Source: an uncultured Acidobacteriia bacterium | Lineage (GTDB): Bacteria > Acidobacteriota > Terriglobia > Bryobacterales > Bryobacteraceae | Direction: 5' to 3' | Length of the DNA stretch: 53,197 nt | Assembly (NCBI GenBank): GCA_903881085.1 | Contig: CAIRSA010000321.1 | Coordinates: 1 to 53,197 of the forward strand | Shown: piece by piece, positions 18,328 through 27,319 of the stretch | Layout: the number at the start of each line of letters is the position of its first letter | Numbering within the stretch: position 1 is the stretch's first letter | The notes under the pieces: generated by a model | What the model saw: the letters and a program-made list of their open reading frames with translations, nothing else | What the model was told of the DNA's origin: nothing | Databases searched by the model: none | Position numbers and translations under genes: made by a program

Positions 18328-19632
18328 CTAAGCGCGTTTACGCTTATTGCTAGGCCGGTAGCTACCGCTGCCACCGCGATTATACGGCGACGACGGAGCC
18401 TTACCCGAACCAGACCGCGGCTTAAACCCACCGGCATGAGCCCGCGGAGCATGAGCCGACGGCATCACAATGATGTGATCGCCGCCCACAACCTTCTCCT
18501 CACGCGGAATCTCAACCGGAACATTCTGCTTGGTCAACTGCAACTTGATAGTGCGTTCGATGCGCCGAATCTCGTCGCGCTCTTTACGCGTTGCGAAAGT
18601 CGAAGCCGTTCCCTTGCCACCGGCGCGGCCCGTACGGCCAACGCGATGGATGAAGTCTTCGGGAACCTGCGGCAGATCGTAGTTCACCACGTGAGCGATG
18701 CCGTCCACGTGAATCCCGCGCGCCGCAACATCGGTCGCCACGAGAACGCGATAGTAGTTTTCCTGGAAGCCCTTCAACGCCTGATTGCGCTGCGACTGCG
18801 AGCGTCCGCCATGGATGCAGGCAACCTTCACACCACCGGCCACGGTAAGCTTCTTCGCCAGACGATCCGCGCCATGCTTCGTGCGCGAGAACACCAGGAA
18901 CGAACCGCGCTCATTCGCGATCAAATGATTTAACAGGCCCAGCTTGCGGTCCTGCTCGATCTCATACACATGCAGATCGATGTTATCGGCCGTTTTGGTG
19001 GTGGAACCGATCGAGATGCGCACAGGATCTTTCAGGTGAGATTCCACTAGATGCGCTACTGACTTCTCAATGGTTGCAGAGAAGAACAGCGTCTGCCGGG
19101 TTGCAGGCAGAGTCGAAAGGATGAGCTTAATCACGGGCAAAAAGCCCATGTCCAACATGCGGTCGGCTTCGTCAAGCACCAGGTGCTTCACTGAGCTCAG
19201 CTTCACAAGGCGGCGGTTCAAGAAATCGGAAAGGCGGCCCGGGGTGGCAATCACCACACGTGCGCCCTTTTGGATGGACTGCAATTGCGAGCGCTCATTC
19301 AAGCCGCCCACAACGATCGCCGATTTCAGGCCAGTGCCTTCGGCGAGCTTCAGAAATACTTCCTGGATCTGGATCGCGAGTTCCCGTGTGGGGCTCAGGA
19401 TCAATGCTCCGATTCCAGTAGTGGTACGAGGCTGATTCATCAGCGACTCAACAACCGGCAGGAGAAATGCGAGTGTCTTGCCTGTCCCTGTTTGGGCGGT
19501 AGCAACGACATCGCGGCCAGTCAAAGCTGGAGGGATCGCCTCGGCTTGTACCGGTGTTGGTTGCACAAAATTGTGCCGGGCAAGATTGCCCTTCAACGTC
19601 TTAGACAACGATAGTTCAGAAAAATTTGTCAT
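18328..19632 (-). CDS. DEAD-box ATP-dependent RNA helicase, RhlE-like
   Basis: A 434-residue cytoplasmic RNA helicase for RNA unwinding in ribosome assembly or mRNA turnover. All motifs are present: Q motif (FVQPTPVQAEAIP), Walker A AQTGTGKT (46-53), PTRELA (81-86), TPGR (130-133), DEAD (154-157), SAT (185-187), VATDVAARGIHVDG, and HRVGRTGRAG. A short basic Gly/Ser/Arg-rich tail (KPRSGSGKAPSSPYNRGGSG, ending KRKRA) would bind RNA without specificity. The compact core plus basic tail fits RhlE better than DeaD, which is longer. Weak ribosome site. The 217-bp gap upstream could hold a cold-responsive leader, but I see no defined element. Confidence 0.93.
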   Translation of the reverse strand: MTNFSELSLSKTLKGNLARHNFVQPTPVQAEAIPPALTGRDVVATAQTGTGKTLAFLLPVVESLMNQPRTTTGIGALILSPTRELAIQIQEVFLKLAEGTGLKSAIVVGGLNERSQLQSIQKGARVVIATPGRLSDFLNRRLVKLSSVKHLVLDEADRMLDMGFLPVIKLILSTLPATRQTLFFSATIEKSVAHLVESHLKDPVRISIGSTTKTADNIDLHVYEIEQDRKLGLLNHLIANERGSFLVFSRTKHGADRLAKKLTVAGGVKVACIHGGRSQSQRNQALKGFQENYYRVLVATDVAARGIHVDGIAHVVNYDLPQVPEDFIHRVGRTGRAGGKGTASTFATRKERDEIRRIERTIKLQLTKQNVPVEIPREEKVVGGDHIIVMPSAHAPRAHAGGFKPRSGSGKAPSSPYNRGGSGSYRPSNKRKRA

Positions 19633-19802
19633 TCAGTGTTTTGTTTTAAATGTGAAAGCGGATCAGCTTTGCCTGCAAACGAACTTTTGGAGTTCGCACA
19701 GGGCACGTGGCCCAAGAGACGAACGGATCCTCGCAGCTACTCGCTGCGCAGAGCTCCGTTGTGCGAACGACTTACTTCAAAGAGGGGTTACGGATAAACT
19801 TC

Positions 19803-19822
19803 CTACAATATTTCAATTGTAG
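19803..19822 (+). promoter_or_regulatory. Inverted repeat upstream of the glycosyltransferase, overlapping a -10-like box
   Basis: CTACAAT (19803-19809) and ATTGTAG (19816-19822) form perfect 7-bp arms around a 6-nt spacer, 28 bp before the ATG at 19851. TACAAT resembles a -10 box, but no -35 box with correct spacing is clear. It could be an operator or a small leader hairpin. Confidence 0.35.
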
Positions 19823-19850
19823 CGCACTTCTTGCGACAATAGGGATTCCC

Positions 19851-21776
19851 ATGATCGGACGACCGCACAACCCCTGGTTTCGACGAATCGCCGCGGCGAT
19901 GCTGCTGCTGCTGTTGGCAACCAACGTCTACCGCGCGGCCACGCAGTCCATTACCGTTGACGAAGCGCTTACATACAACCACTTCATTGCCAAAGTAGAC
20001 CCGGAAATGGCCGCCATCGCCCCGTTTAATAACAACCTGGGGACGTGGCTATCGAAACTCTCCGTAGTCGCGCTAGGCCCCTCGGAATTCGCTGTGCGAT
20101 TGCCCTCCGTGCTTGCCGGCGCGCTCTATTTCTATTTTCTCTTCCTGCTGTGCGAACTGCTCTTCCGTCTGCCTGCGGTCTGCCTGCTCGCCATCGCCGT
20201 CAACGCACTCAACCCTTTCCTGCTTGACTATTTCTCCGCCGCCCGCGGCTATGGCCTGGCCATCGCCTTCCTCACGGCTGGCATCTTTTTTACCGTTCAA
20301 TGGCTTTACGAACGCACTCCGCAGACATGGCGCACCCCTGCCCTCGCCGGACTTGCCTACGGCCTCAGCATCGCCTCGCACATCACCGCATTGTTCCCTG
20401 TAGCCGCCATTCTGATCACGCTTATTCTCATCGATAGGAAGCGGTTGCAACTGCTGCCCATGCTGGCGCTCTGCGCCGCCGTCGCGTCGCTCACCGTATG
20501 GCCCGCGATGCACAGCGCACCCACCGGCGCGGTCGATGGCGTCGTGCTGAAATACATCGATGGCTGGAAATCGCTGATCTCGTCCTGCCTCTTTTACAAA
20601 CCGGCCGTGCTGTCGTTCTGGAAGCCCATCCATCGCCTGGGTTGGATCGTCATTCCAATCCTATTGGCAGGCTTGCTCACGGCTGTGCCACAACTGCTAC
20701 GCCGCAAGCCTCACGAATCGGTCGTGCTGCTCTTCGCCCTTTCCCTGCCCCTGATGTGGCTACTGCTGTGGATAGAACCTCGCCTATACCATCACGGCTT
20801 CTTCGCCGAGCGCCGTTTGCTGGCTACCTTGCCTCTGCTGTCGCTCGGTGCTCCTGTGTGGTTCAACTGGCTGGCCGACAAAAACAATCCTTCCCGCCTT
20901 GTAGCCTTCGCAGGCTTTCTGATGATGCCTGTTCTCGCCACGGTCTTCCTGCTGCAGGCCAACGTCAGCTCCTACCTCGGATGGGAACAGGACGCGGCCT
21001 CACGACAAGCGATGGAAATCCTGCGTACCAAACGCCCGGCAGATGTTCGCATCGTCGACCAGGTGGGCGCGGACCCGTACCTCTACGAAAGTCTGAACTT
21101 CTACCGCAGCCTGTATCTGATGGATTGGCTCAGGCCGGTGACACAGGCCTCGCCCGAATGCACATACGATTTTTATTATGTGCGCGCCGAAAATCTGGAG
21201 AAAATCAAACGCTTCGGCGTCACGGAATTGATGCGCGATCCCGTAGCAGGCACCGTGCTTGCCGAGCCCAGCCCCGAAGCCGTAGCACGCCAGACCGCAT
21301 TGCACGGGTTGGGCATCGAACGCCCCGATCAATGCACAGCCGACGTGATGGCAACGTTCAGCAAGGTCGCCAATGAGGACGCCGCCGCGGAGAGGGCGAT
21401 GCTGCGCGGCTTCATGCCTTCACAACCAGGACGCTGGCGTTGGACATTCGAACATCCCGCACTTCTGATGCACGCACCGAAACGGCCAGGCACGACATTT
21501 ACGTTGGATTTCGTACTTCACAGTGCAACGTTCAAGGAAACCGGCCCCGGGCGCCTGACTGTTTCGCTCAATGGCGTAGAACTTGGCCAGAAGCTCTACA
21601 CCGCACCGGAAGGCCAGACGTTCACTGCCAGCGTGCCGGAATCCGCGCTGCGCGCCGATGGCATTGCCCTCATCGAAACACAGTTGGACAAATATTACAC
21701 TTCGCCCGACGACAAACAGAAGATGGGCTATCTGTTCGTGCGAGCGGCAATCAACGCCGCTCCCGCAAAAGACTGA
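19851..21776 (+). CDS. Polytopic membrane glycosyltransferase, GT39/ArnT-PMT-like
   Basis: About 641 residues from the ATG at 19851, which follows an AGGGAT ribosome-site match; an upstream in-frame ATG at 19707 would add 48 residues of unlikely composition. One helix (RRIAAAMLLLLLATNVYRAA) is followed by the first-loop motif SITVDEALTYN, whose Asp37-Glu38 pair corresponds to the catalytic acid of GT39/GT83 enzymes. Then come about ten more helices to residue 390 and a soluble C-terminal region with a beta-rich end. Such enzymes transfer a sugar from a polyprenyl-phosphate donor to lipid, polysaccharide or protein at the outer face of the inner membrane. The acceptor is unknown. Divergent from the helicase. 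Confidence 0.82.
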   Translation: MIGRPHNPWFRRIAAAMLLLLLATNVYRAATQSITVDEALTYNHFIAKVDPEMAAIAPFNNNLGTWLSKLSVVALGPSEFAVRLPSVLAGALYFYFLFLLCELLFRLPAVCLLAIAVNALNPFLLDYFSAARGYGLAIAFLTAGIFFTVQWLYERTPQTWRTPALAGLAYGLSIASHITALFPVAAILITLILIDRKRLQLLPMLALCAAVASLTVWPAMHSAPTGAVDGVVLKYIDGWKSLISSCLFYKPAVLSFWKPIHRLGWIVIPILLAGLLTAVPQLLRRKPHESVVLLFALSLPLMWLLLWIEPRLYHHGFFAERRLLATLPLLSLGAPVWFNWLADKNNPSRLVAFAGFLMMPVLATVFLLQANVSSYLGWEQDAASRQAMEILRTKRPADVRIVDQVGADPYLYESLNFYRSLYLMDWLRPVTQASPECTYDFYYVRAENLEKIKRFGVTELMRDPVAGTVLAEPSPEAVARQTALHGLGIERPDQCTADVMATFSKVANEDAAAERAMLRGFMPSQPGRWRWTFEHPALLMHAPKRPGTTFTLDFVLHSATFKETGPGRLTVSLNGVELGQKLYTAPEGQTFTASVPESALRADGIALIETQLDKYYTSPDDKQKMGYLFVRAAINAAPAKD

Positions 21777-21788
21777 TTCCGGATGTGG

Positions 21789-21877
21789 GCAGAATGGCAT
21801 TCTGCGGCCGAATGGTATTCGGCCCTCAGGTTGTCTGAACAGGCCGAGTGCCACTCGTCCGCAGATTACCAATCTGC
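21789..21877. repeat. Tandem cluster of four short palindromes
   Basis: Between two convergent gene ends lie GCAGAATGGCATTCTGC (21789-21805), GCCGAATGGTATTCGGC (21807-21823), CGAGTGCCACTCG (21845-21857) and GCAGATTACCAATCTGC (21861-21877). All share the plan GCnGAnT-3-AnTCnGC but differ in the paired bases, so pairing is conserved while sequence varies. No T run follows. This is a repeat family, not a simple terminator. Confidence 0.75.
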
Positions 21878-21881
21878 CACG

Positions 21882-23192
21882 CTACCCCCTAAAATCCAAC
21901 CCGCGCATCGTCCCCGTCGCCGAAGCGAACGCATCCGTCTCAATCCCCAACCGCTGCAGCACCGACACAAACAAATTCGGCAGCGGATAATTCCGCTCTC
22001 GGTCAAATGACAAATGCTGCCCGTGCTTAAATCCGCCGCCGGCAAACAACACCGGCAGATTCGTAGTCACGTGCGTATTCGCGTTGCCCATGTTGCTGCC
22101 GTACAAAATCATCGTTCGGTCCAGCAGCGTCTCCGTGCCCTCGCCGCGCGCCTTCAGATCGCCGAACAACTGCGCCAGCAACTTCATATGGCCGCGGTCG
22201 ATCATTTCCAACTGCGCCAGCTTCGAAGGATTCTTACCATGGTGCGAAAGGTTATGATAACCGTCGTTGGTAGGCTCGCCATCCACCGTAATAGCCGGCG
22301 AATTCACCGAATCCAGCAGCAGTGCGACAAACCGCGTGGAATCGGTCTCAAATGCCAACCGCGCCATGTCGTACATCAGCCGCACCTTCTCCATGTAAGC
22401 CCGCGAATCGGTAGGATCCACCGGAGCCGCATCCTTCACCACCGGCTTGGGACGCGTCTCCCACTCCGCCGCGGAGTTCATGCGCTGTTCCAGATCTCGA
22501 ACGCCGGTCAAATACTGCTCCAGCCGCGCGCGGTCCGTCGGTCCAATGTTACGCTCCAGGCTCTTGGTCTGCTCGGCCACCGTATCCATGATGCTTTGGC
22601 CCAATGCCAGCCGCTTCACCTGCGCCGCCACTTCGTCTTTGGTGCCGGTGACAAACAGCTTGCGAAACACGACCGAGGCCTTCTCTTCGCCAGGAATCAG
22701 CACGCCGCCGCGCGTCCACGAAAGGCTGCGCTGGCCCTGCTGCGCATTCACACTCAACGTCAACGATGGGAACCGCGTCTGGTTGCCCAACCGCTCTGCC
22801 GCCAACTGGTCAAGCGAGATCGTATTGCGGAACCCGCCGCTGCTCGGATGCGGAGCAGCCGTCAAAAAGCAGTTATCCGCCGGATGCCCACCATCCACGC
22901 CAGGATGCGTCACGCCTGACATCACAGTGAAGTCGTCGCGATGCGCCGCAAGGTGCTCCAGATAAGGCGAAAGCGTGTAGCCCTTGCCCGCCGAATCCGC
23001 GGCCGGGAAAAACTTCTCCGGCAGCACCCCGAGATTGTTGCAGATGCCCATGAAACGCCGCGGCACGTTCGAAGTGGCTGCAGCGCGTAACGCCGGCGTC
23101 ATCGCCTCAAGCAGCGGCAATGCCAGCGCCACGCCCGCGCCTCTCAAAAAGTGGCGCCGTGCCAGCGCGCTCTGTTTCACGAAGGTTGCCAT
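21882..23192 (-). CDS. DUF1552-family exported protein
   Basis: A 436-residue protein with a Tat-like leader ([21 protein letters not shown]) and typical DUF1552 landmarks: [62 protein letters not shown], and [24 protein letters not shown]. The family is common in Planctomycetes and Acidobacteriota and always sits next to a cytochrome-domain DUF1592 gene, as here: it starts 12 bp after that gene's stop. AAGGAG lies 8 nt before the ATG. The biochemical role is unknown; the fold resembles the DUF1501/alkaline-phosphatase group, and metal binding is plausible. Confidence 0.88.
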   Translation of the reverse strand: MATFVKQSALARRHFLRGAGVALALPLLEAMTPALRAAATSNVPRRFMGICNNLGVLPEKFFPAADSAGKGYTLSPYLEHLAAHRDDFTVMSGVTHPGVDGGHPADNCFLTAAPHPSSGGFRNTISLDQLAAERLGNQTRFPSLTLSVNAQQGQRSLSWTRGGVLIPGEEKASVVFRKLFVTGTKDEVAAQVKRLALGQSIMDTVAEQTKSLERNIGPTDRARLEQYLTGVRDLEQRMNSAAEWETRPKPVVKDAAPVDPTDSRAYMEKVRLMYDMARLAFETDSTRFVALLLDSVNSPAITVDGEPTNDGYHNLSHHGKNPSKLAQLEMIDRGHMKLLAQLFGDLKARGEGTETLLDRTMILYGSNMGNANTHVTTNLPVLFAGGGFKHGQHLSFDRERNYPLPNLFVSVLQRLGIETDAFASATGTMRGLDFRG

Positions 23193-23204
23193 CTCAGGTT
23201 CTCC

Positions 23205-25760
23205 TTATTTCGAACGGAAAAGGTCACTCAAAACAATCGCCTCAATCAACGACCGCACACCATACTGGCTGGGCTTTGCCTGATCGAGAATTTTTTCCAA
23301 CTGTGGACGGTCGCCAAAACGCACCGGGGCGCCTGTGGAATATGTTATCAATTGCGCCGCCAAATTGCGCGCTATCTGCCGCTCATCGGCCAGAATCAGG
23401 CGCTTCAACTCGCGGATGTCTGCAAAATTTCTGCCGTCCAGCAGGGTGCCCGAAGCGTCCACCGGCTTCGCGTAGTGGAATTCAAAGAAGTGGCCGCCCT
23501 TGCCGATGCCTGGCGCTTTCTCGCCATCGCCCAGCGCACGATACTTATCGCGCCAAGCACCGGCGATATCGAAATTTTCCAGCGCAAAGCCGGGAGGATC
23601 GATCTTCGCATGGCACGAATTGCAGACGGTCTGATTCCGATGCTGCGCCAACTGTTCGCGAATCGTCGTCGTGCCGCGCGTATCGGGCTCGACTGCAGGA
23701 ACTCCAGGAGGCGGAGGCGGCACAGGCACACCCAACACTCGCTCATTCATCCACACCCCGCGCAACACTGGCGAAGTGGTTGTCCCATTCGCGGTCACTT
23801 TCAAAACGCTGGCCTGCGTTAACAAACCACCGCGCGGCGAATCCGCTGGCAATTTCACGCGCTGAATCGCCGCCCCCGCCACATTCAGAATTCCATACAA
23901 ATCGGCCAGCCGGCCGTTGATCATTGCAAAGTCAGACGAGATCAAATTGCGCGCGGGCAGATTCCCGCGAATCAGTTCCGTGAAGAACGCCCGCGTCTCA
24001 TCGCCCGCCGACTCCACTAAGAAATCGTCCAGATAATAATCCGGGTACAACGTCTCATCCGGAGAAACATTATTGATCTTGCGCAAATCCAACCAATAGT
24101 CCGTGAATGCCTGCACAAACTGTTGCATGCGAGCTTCGCCCAACATGCGATTCACTTGTACTTTCAGCACTACCGGGTCCTGCAGTTGGTTCTTCGCCGC
24201 CAGCCCGCGCAGCGCTGCATCCGGTTCTGAGTTCCACAAGAAATACGAAAGCCGCGTAGCCACCGCCGGGCTATCCAACCGCCCCGGCTTCTCTTCCAAT
24301 GTCACGAATGCTGGCGAACACAGCACCGCCGCATATGCCGCCAGCATCGCCTCGGTGAACGGCGTGCCGGTCGACATCGCCTTCGCCGACAGCTTCGCAA
24401 ACCGCTCCACATCTTCGGGCGGAACAGGCCGCCGGTAGGCTCGCGCCAGAAACGCCTGCAATAACCGGCGCGTGTCCGCCGCTACATCATGCGGTTTGAA
24501 CTCGGCCACGCCACGCGCGTTCACCGTATACGGCAGATCGCCAAACAGCAACGCATGCCCCGGCGTAGGCCACTGCTCCACCAATGGACCTTCCGCCTCC
24601 ATCCATCGATACACCACGCCCGGCTGTCCCTCCTCGGTCGCCAGCGGATTCCGCCAGTTCCCAGGCGGACGCGACCGGATATACCGCGTCGCATCGGGCC
24701 GTATCGTCTCGCCCTTCAACAGGTAGACATCCAGTTCAGTCACCGACGCATCGGGATGCACATCGAACGATCCCAGCCGCCGCATCTGCCGCGGAGGAAT
24801 CTCGGCATAGAGGGTGACCGGCTCGTGCGTGCGGCCCTTCTCCAGGTTCGTCATATCGCCCTTCCACCAGCGATCTTTCGAAACCGGATGCATCCACATC
24901 GTATGCGCGCTCAAGCGAATCTTGTAGCGGCCCGCCATGGGCGCGCGGAACTGGTTGAACTTGGGCTCGACCGGCTCATACGCACTAGATACCAGGCCCA
25001 CGCCTTCCTGATCGCGAATCTCCGGCTTGCTGGAGCCGACGCTCATCGGCGCGGTCTTGTTGATCACGGGCAGGTCGGCAGTGTAGCCAAGCACCGCGGT
25101 AGCACTGCGTTCATCGGGCTTCGGACCGCGAATCAAGCCTGCGAAGTTATCGCGCGCATACACACGTTTAGTGATCGCCTGCGGTTTCGCCGCGCCCTGC
25201 GGCAGCACCTCGCGCAGCGCGTAATCGGCGGCGGCCAGATACTGGCTCATCTGCACATGCGACACCGAAAGCGCCTCGCCGACTTTGTTATAACGGAACG
25301 CCTCACCGTCTTCTGGCAGCATCGCCTTCACCTGCAGCCAAGGCGCGCGCAGCAGATCGCGCAGCGTGTTCTCGTATTCGTAGCGATTCATGCGCCGCCA
25401 CGTGGAACGGCCCTGCGCGGCATACCGAGCCTTATCCGCCGCAATTAAGGGCGTTGCCAGCGTGGCCACAAAGCCATTCCGCAAAGCAGGCGTCAGCGAT
25501 GCGCTCTTCACCGGAGGCATCTCACCATCGCGCACGCGGTCATGAATCTTCGCCCACATCGCAAAGTTGTTCGCGTCTTTGATGTTGAAAGCGAGCGCGG
25601 TCAAATCGAGATTGCCCTGCTTGACCTTGGCGTTGTGGCACCCCACGCACTGCGCGGAGACAAAGGTCTTCACCGCAAGCGGAGTCTGCGCAAAGCCCAC
25701 TGGGGCAGCCAGGAAAAAGAGGAGGCGTAGATTCTTGGTTATGATCAAAGATTTTATCAT
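23205..25760 (-). CDS. DUF1592-family (DUF1587/1588/1595/1585) cytochrome-like exported protein
   Basis: About 851 residues, multi-domain, periplasmic. I start at the Met at 25760 ([20 protein letters not shown]), which gives a signal peptide; the frame stays open upstream only across a palindromic repeat. A class-I c-type heme motif CVGCH (38-42) with a downstream GEMPP Met forms the planctomycete-cytochrome-C-like domain. DUF1587, DUF1595 and DUF1592 segments follow in the middle, then DUF1588 with a second CNSCH motif and [11 protein letters not shown], and a C-terminal DUF1585 region ([16 protein letters not shown]). It forms a two-gene operon with the DUF1552 gene. A role in extracellular oxidative degradation has been guessed for the family; unproven. 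Confidence 0.87.
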   Translation of the reverse strand: MIKSLIITKNLRLLFFLAAPVGFAQTPLAVKTFVSAQCVGCHNAKVKQGNLDLTALAFNIKDANNFAMWAKIHDRVRDGEMPPVKSASLTPALRNGFVATLATPLIAADKARYAAQGRSTWRRMNRYEYENTLRDLLRAPWLQVKAMLPEDGEAFRYNKVGEALSVSHVQMSQYLAAADYALREVLPQGAAKPQAITKRVYARDNFAGLIRGPKPDERSATAVLGYTADLPVINKTAPMSVGSSKPEIRDQEGVGLVSSAYEPVEPKFNQFRAPMAGRYKIRLSAHTMWMHPVSKDRWWKGDMTNLEKGRTHEPVTLYAEIPPRQMRRLGSFDVHPDASVTELDVYLLKGETIRPDATRYIRSRPPGNWRNPLATEEGQPGVVYRWMEAEGPLVEQWPTPGHALLFGDLPYTVNARGVAEFKPHDVAADTRRLLQAFLARAYRRPVPPEDVERFAKLSAKAMSTGTPFTEAMLAAYAAVLCSPAFVTLEEKPGRLDSPAVATRLSYFLWNSEPDAALRGLAAKNQLQDPVVLKVQVNRMLGEARMQQFVQAFTDYWLDLRKINNVSPDETLYPDYYLDDFLVESAGDETRAFFTELIRGNLPARNLISSDFAMINGRLADLYGILNVAGAAIQRVKLPADSPRGGLLTQASVLKVTANGTTTSPVLRGVWMNERVLGVPVPPPPPGVPAVEPDTRGTTTIREQLAQHRNQTVCNSCHAKIDPPGFALENFDIAGAWRDKYRALGDGEKAPGIGKGGHFFEFHYAKPVDASGTLLDGRNFADIRELKRLILADERQIARNLAAQLITYSTGAPVRFGDRPQLEKILDQAKPSQYGVRSLIEAIVLSDLFRSK

Positions 25761-25784
25761 TGATCGGTAATCACAGGTGAACAT

Positions 25785-25839
25785 TCGTGGCGCAGGCACT
25801 CTTGCCTGCCGTCTCGATACTCATATCGAGACGTTTTTT
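25785..25839 (+). repeat. Two tandem palindromes, the second ending in a T run
   Basis: GCAGGCA-CTCT-TGCCTGC (25792-25809) is followed by CGTCTCGATA-CTCA-TATCGAGACG (25810-25833), a perfect 10-bp stem with a tetraloop, then six T residues (25834-25839). The second hairpin could act as an intrinsic terminator on the plus strand, yet no plus-strand gene ends here, so it is more likely a repeat unit of the same tandem-palindrome type as at 21789. Confidence 0.65.
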
Positions 25840-25889
25840 CATCCTTCAAAAAGCGGTTGCCCGTAAAGTCTGCGGAAATGCACGACGCT

Positions 25890-25957
25890 GCAAACCAGGG
25901 ACTGCCTCCGTTTTCCGGCGATTTTTGCTGGAAAATGGCTGGCTGTCCCTGGTTTGC
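25890..25957. repeat. 68-nt imperfect palindrome, BIME/REP-like
   Basis: Perfect 13-bp outer arms GCAAACCAGGGAC (25890-25902) and GTCCCTGGTTTGC (25945-25957) enclose inner arms CCGTTTTCCGGC and GCTGGAAAATGG, which pair with two G-U-compatible differences. The AGGGAC/GTCCCT end with an A/T-rich middle resembles repeats mobilised by REP-associated tyrosine transposases. No such transposase gene is in the window. Confidence 0.6.
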
Positions 25958-25971
25958 CCCATGCGACACTG

Positions 25972-26018
25972 CCCGCAATACGGGTCACCCGGCAGGTGAC
26001 TAGCACGTTGCATGCAAC
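25972..26018. repeat. Three further short palindromes in tandem
   Basis: CCCG-CAATA-CGGG (25972-25984), GTCACC-CGGCA-GGTGAC (25984-26000) and GTTGCATGCAAC (26007-26018) follow one another with almost no spacing. Together with the elements at 25792 and 25890, they make the gap upstream of the DUF1592 gene nearly all palindromic. The remaining bases to 26125 show nothing recognisable. Confidence 0.5.
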
Positions 26019-26125
26019 CGATTCCTGCTGTTTGAGATGCCTCTTCCAGATGCGTTCAACTGCGCTTTCCGGGTTCATTAAACTGCAATGATGCCACGCA
26101 TCAAAGTACGACACTGTGGCAAAAG

Positions 26126-26299
26126 ATGAAAATCGACGAAAAGAGTAACTCGCAAGGCCCGATCCCAAGCATTGATGACGCAGCCTGGACCAAAGAAGTT
26201 ATGGAGTTTCAGGGAGTGCCGGACTTCATCCCGTTTGAAAGCGATCGCGCCGAACTGCTGCCGCCCGTAGAACACAGCTGGGACGTCCCCCAAGTGTAG
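26126..26299 (+). CDS. Small acidic hypothetical protein, 57 residues
   Basis: An ATG-to-TAG frame with protein-like composition: MKIDEKSNSQGPIPSIDDAA, then WTKEVMEFQGVPDFIPFESD, ending in HSWDVPQV. It is acidic, has no membrane segment or signal peptide, and contains two Trp and several Pro. Codon use resembles neighbouring genes. The ribosome site is weak. It ends about 20 bp before the next gene and could be cotranscribed with it. I do not recognise a family. Confidence 0.45.
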   Translation: MKIDEKSNSQGPIPSIDDAAWTKEVMEFQGVPDFIPFESDRAELLPPVEHSWDVPQV

Positions 26300-26321
26300 A
26301 CTGGTATTGGGAGCCGTGCCA

Positions 26322-27290
26322 TTGTCCTTCGTTCGTCTGCTACTAGCAATCTCTATCTCAGCCATTCCATCTTTCGCCCAAGGTTTCGGTGCCGGAGCAG
26401 CCGTCGCCATCGGCAAGCGCGGCGAATCGGTGCAATTAACCCGCACCCTGCCGCCGGTTGTCGACCTCACCGGCCTGCGCGTCAGCGTTGAAGCGGAAGG
26501 CCCTGGCGGCACACCGCGCGATGTCATCGACCTGCTCACCATCCGCGCCCGCGCCGAGCTTGAAAAGGCGACCCAATACCGCATCCAGGTCGTAAACAGC
26601 AATGCGCAGCGGGTAGTGCGCTGCGTCATCCCCGTCTTCGAAGTCACTGACCAGCGCCGCGAACAGCAGACCGGCGCCGCCGCCGAACAGTTCGTGGTCG
26701 TCAAAGGAAGCATGGCCGCGATTATCGATGTGATCGACCCTGTTACAGACCGCTCCAGCGGTTCTGAAAACCTCAAGACAGCTTACGAAAAGTGGTTCCG
26801 CATCAACCTCACCGAACCCGGCCAAAGCCCCGGCGTGAACATTGCCATTCGCAAACGCAACAAGACCGTCTCGAATGACCGTGTCCCCACACAGCAGGAA
26901 AAGTACGCCGTCATAACCGAAGGCATCGTGGAAAAATTCGCCCGCGCCTTCGTCCCGCCCACCGAGACCATCCTCGTTCCCCTGCCCCGCAAGAAGCTGC
27001 GTCCACTTAGCCTGATGGCGTCAAAAGGTAAGTGGCCGGAACTCCGCGAGGCCGCCGAAAAGGCCGCATCACTGCCCAAGCCCGCCGACGATGCCTATCG
27101 CTTCTATCTCATCGGCCTCGCCAACGAAGCCCAGGCCTACACGCCGAAAGCCGATGCGGTGAAGTTGCTGACCGAAGCCATCGCCCAATACACCAAAGCC
27201 CGCGACGCGAAACCCTTAGAAAAAGGCTTCCACTTGGCGATTGCTCGGGCAGAGGAATCGCTGGAGCGATTCAAAAGGAAGGCCCGTTAA
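26322..27290 (+). CDS. Secreted hypothetical protein with TPR-like C-terminal helices
   Basis: About 322 residues. The start is uncertain: GGGAG at 26309-26313 best serves the TTG at 26322; GTG at 26316 and TTG at 26307 are in frame. A signal peptide (LLLAISISAIPSFAQ) leads into an alpha/beta domain (about 45-215; DLLTIRARAELEKATQYRIQ, RVVRCVIPVFEVTDQR, VVVKGSMAAIIDVIDP), which looks like the CsgG/FlgO/TolB-N anticodon-binding-like fold. Helical repeats follow (about 225-320; WPELREAAEKAASLPKPADD, then YRFYLIGLANEAQAYTPKAD). The function is unknown; an assembly or secretion accessory role at the envelope is a guess. It is convergent with the regulator ending at 27320, 29 bp away. Confidence 0.65.
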   Translation: MSFVRLLLAISISAIPSFAQGFGAGAAVAIGKRGESVQLTRTLPPVVDLTGLRVSVEAEGPGGTPRDVIDLLTIRARAELEKATQYRIQVVNSNAQRVVRCVIPVFEVTDQRREQQTGAAAEQFVVVKGSMAAIIDVIDPVTDRSSGSENLKTAYEKWFRINLTEPGQSPGVNIAIRKRNKTVSNDRVPTQQEKYAVITEGIVEKFARAFVPPTETILVPLPRKKLRPLSLMASKGKWPELREAAEKAASLPKPADDAYRFYLIGLANEAQAYTPKADAVKLLTEAIAQYTKARDAKPLEKGFHLAIARAEESLERFKRKAR

Positions 27291-27319
27291 AGGCGCAGCA
27301 AGCAAGGTCCAGCACGACC

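Noticed and set aside
18328..19632. Riboswitch or cold-shock thermosensor upstream of the helicase
   Set aside because: The leader region is short and shows no structured element that I can identify by eye.
21789..21877. Bidirectional terminator between convergent genes
   Set aside because: The hairpins have no T runs and come as four tandem units with a shared plan, so they fit a repeat family better.
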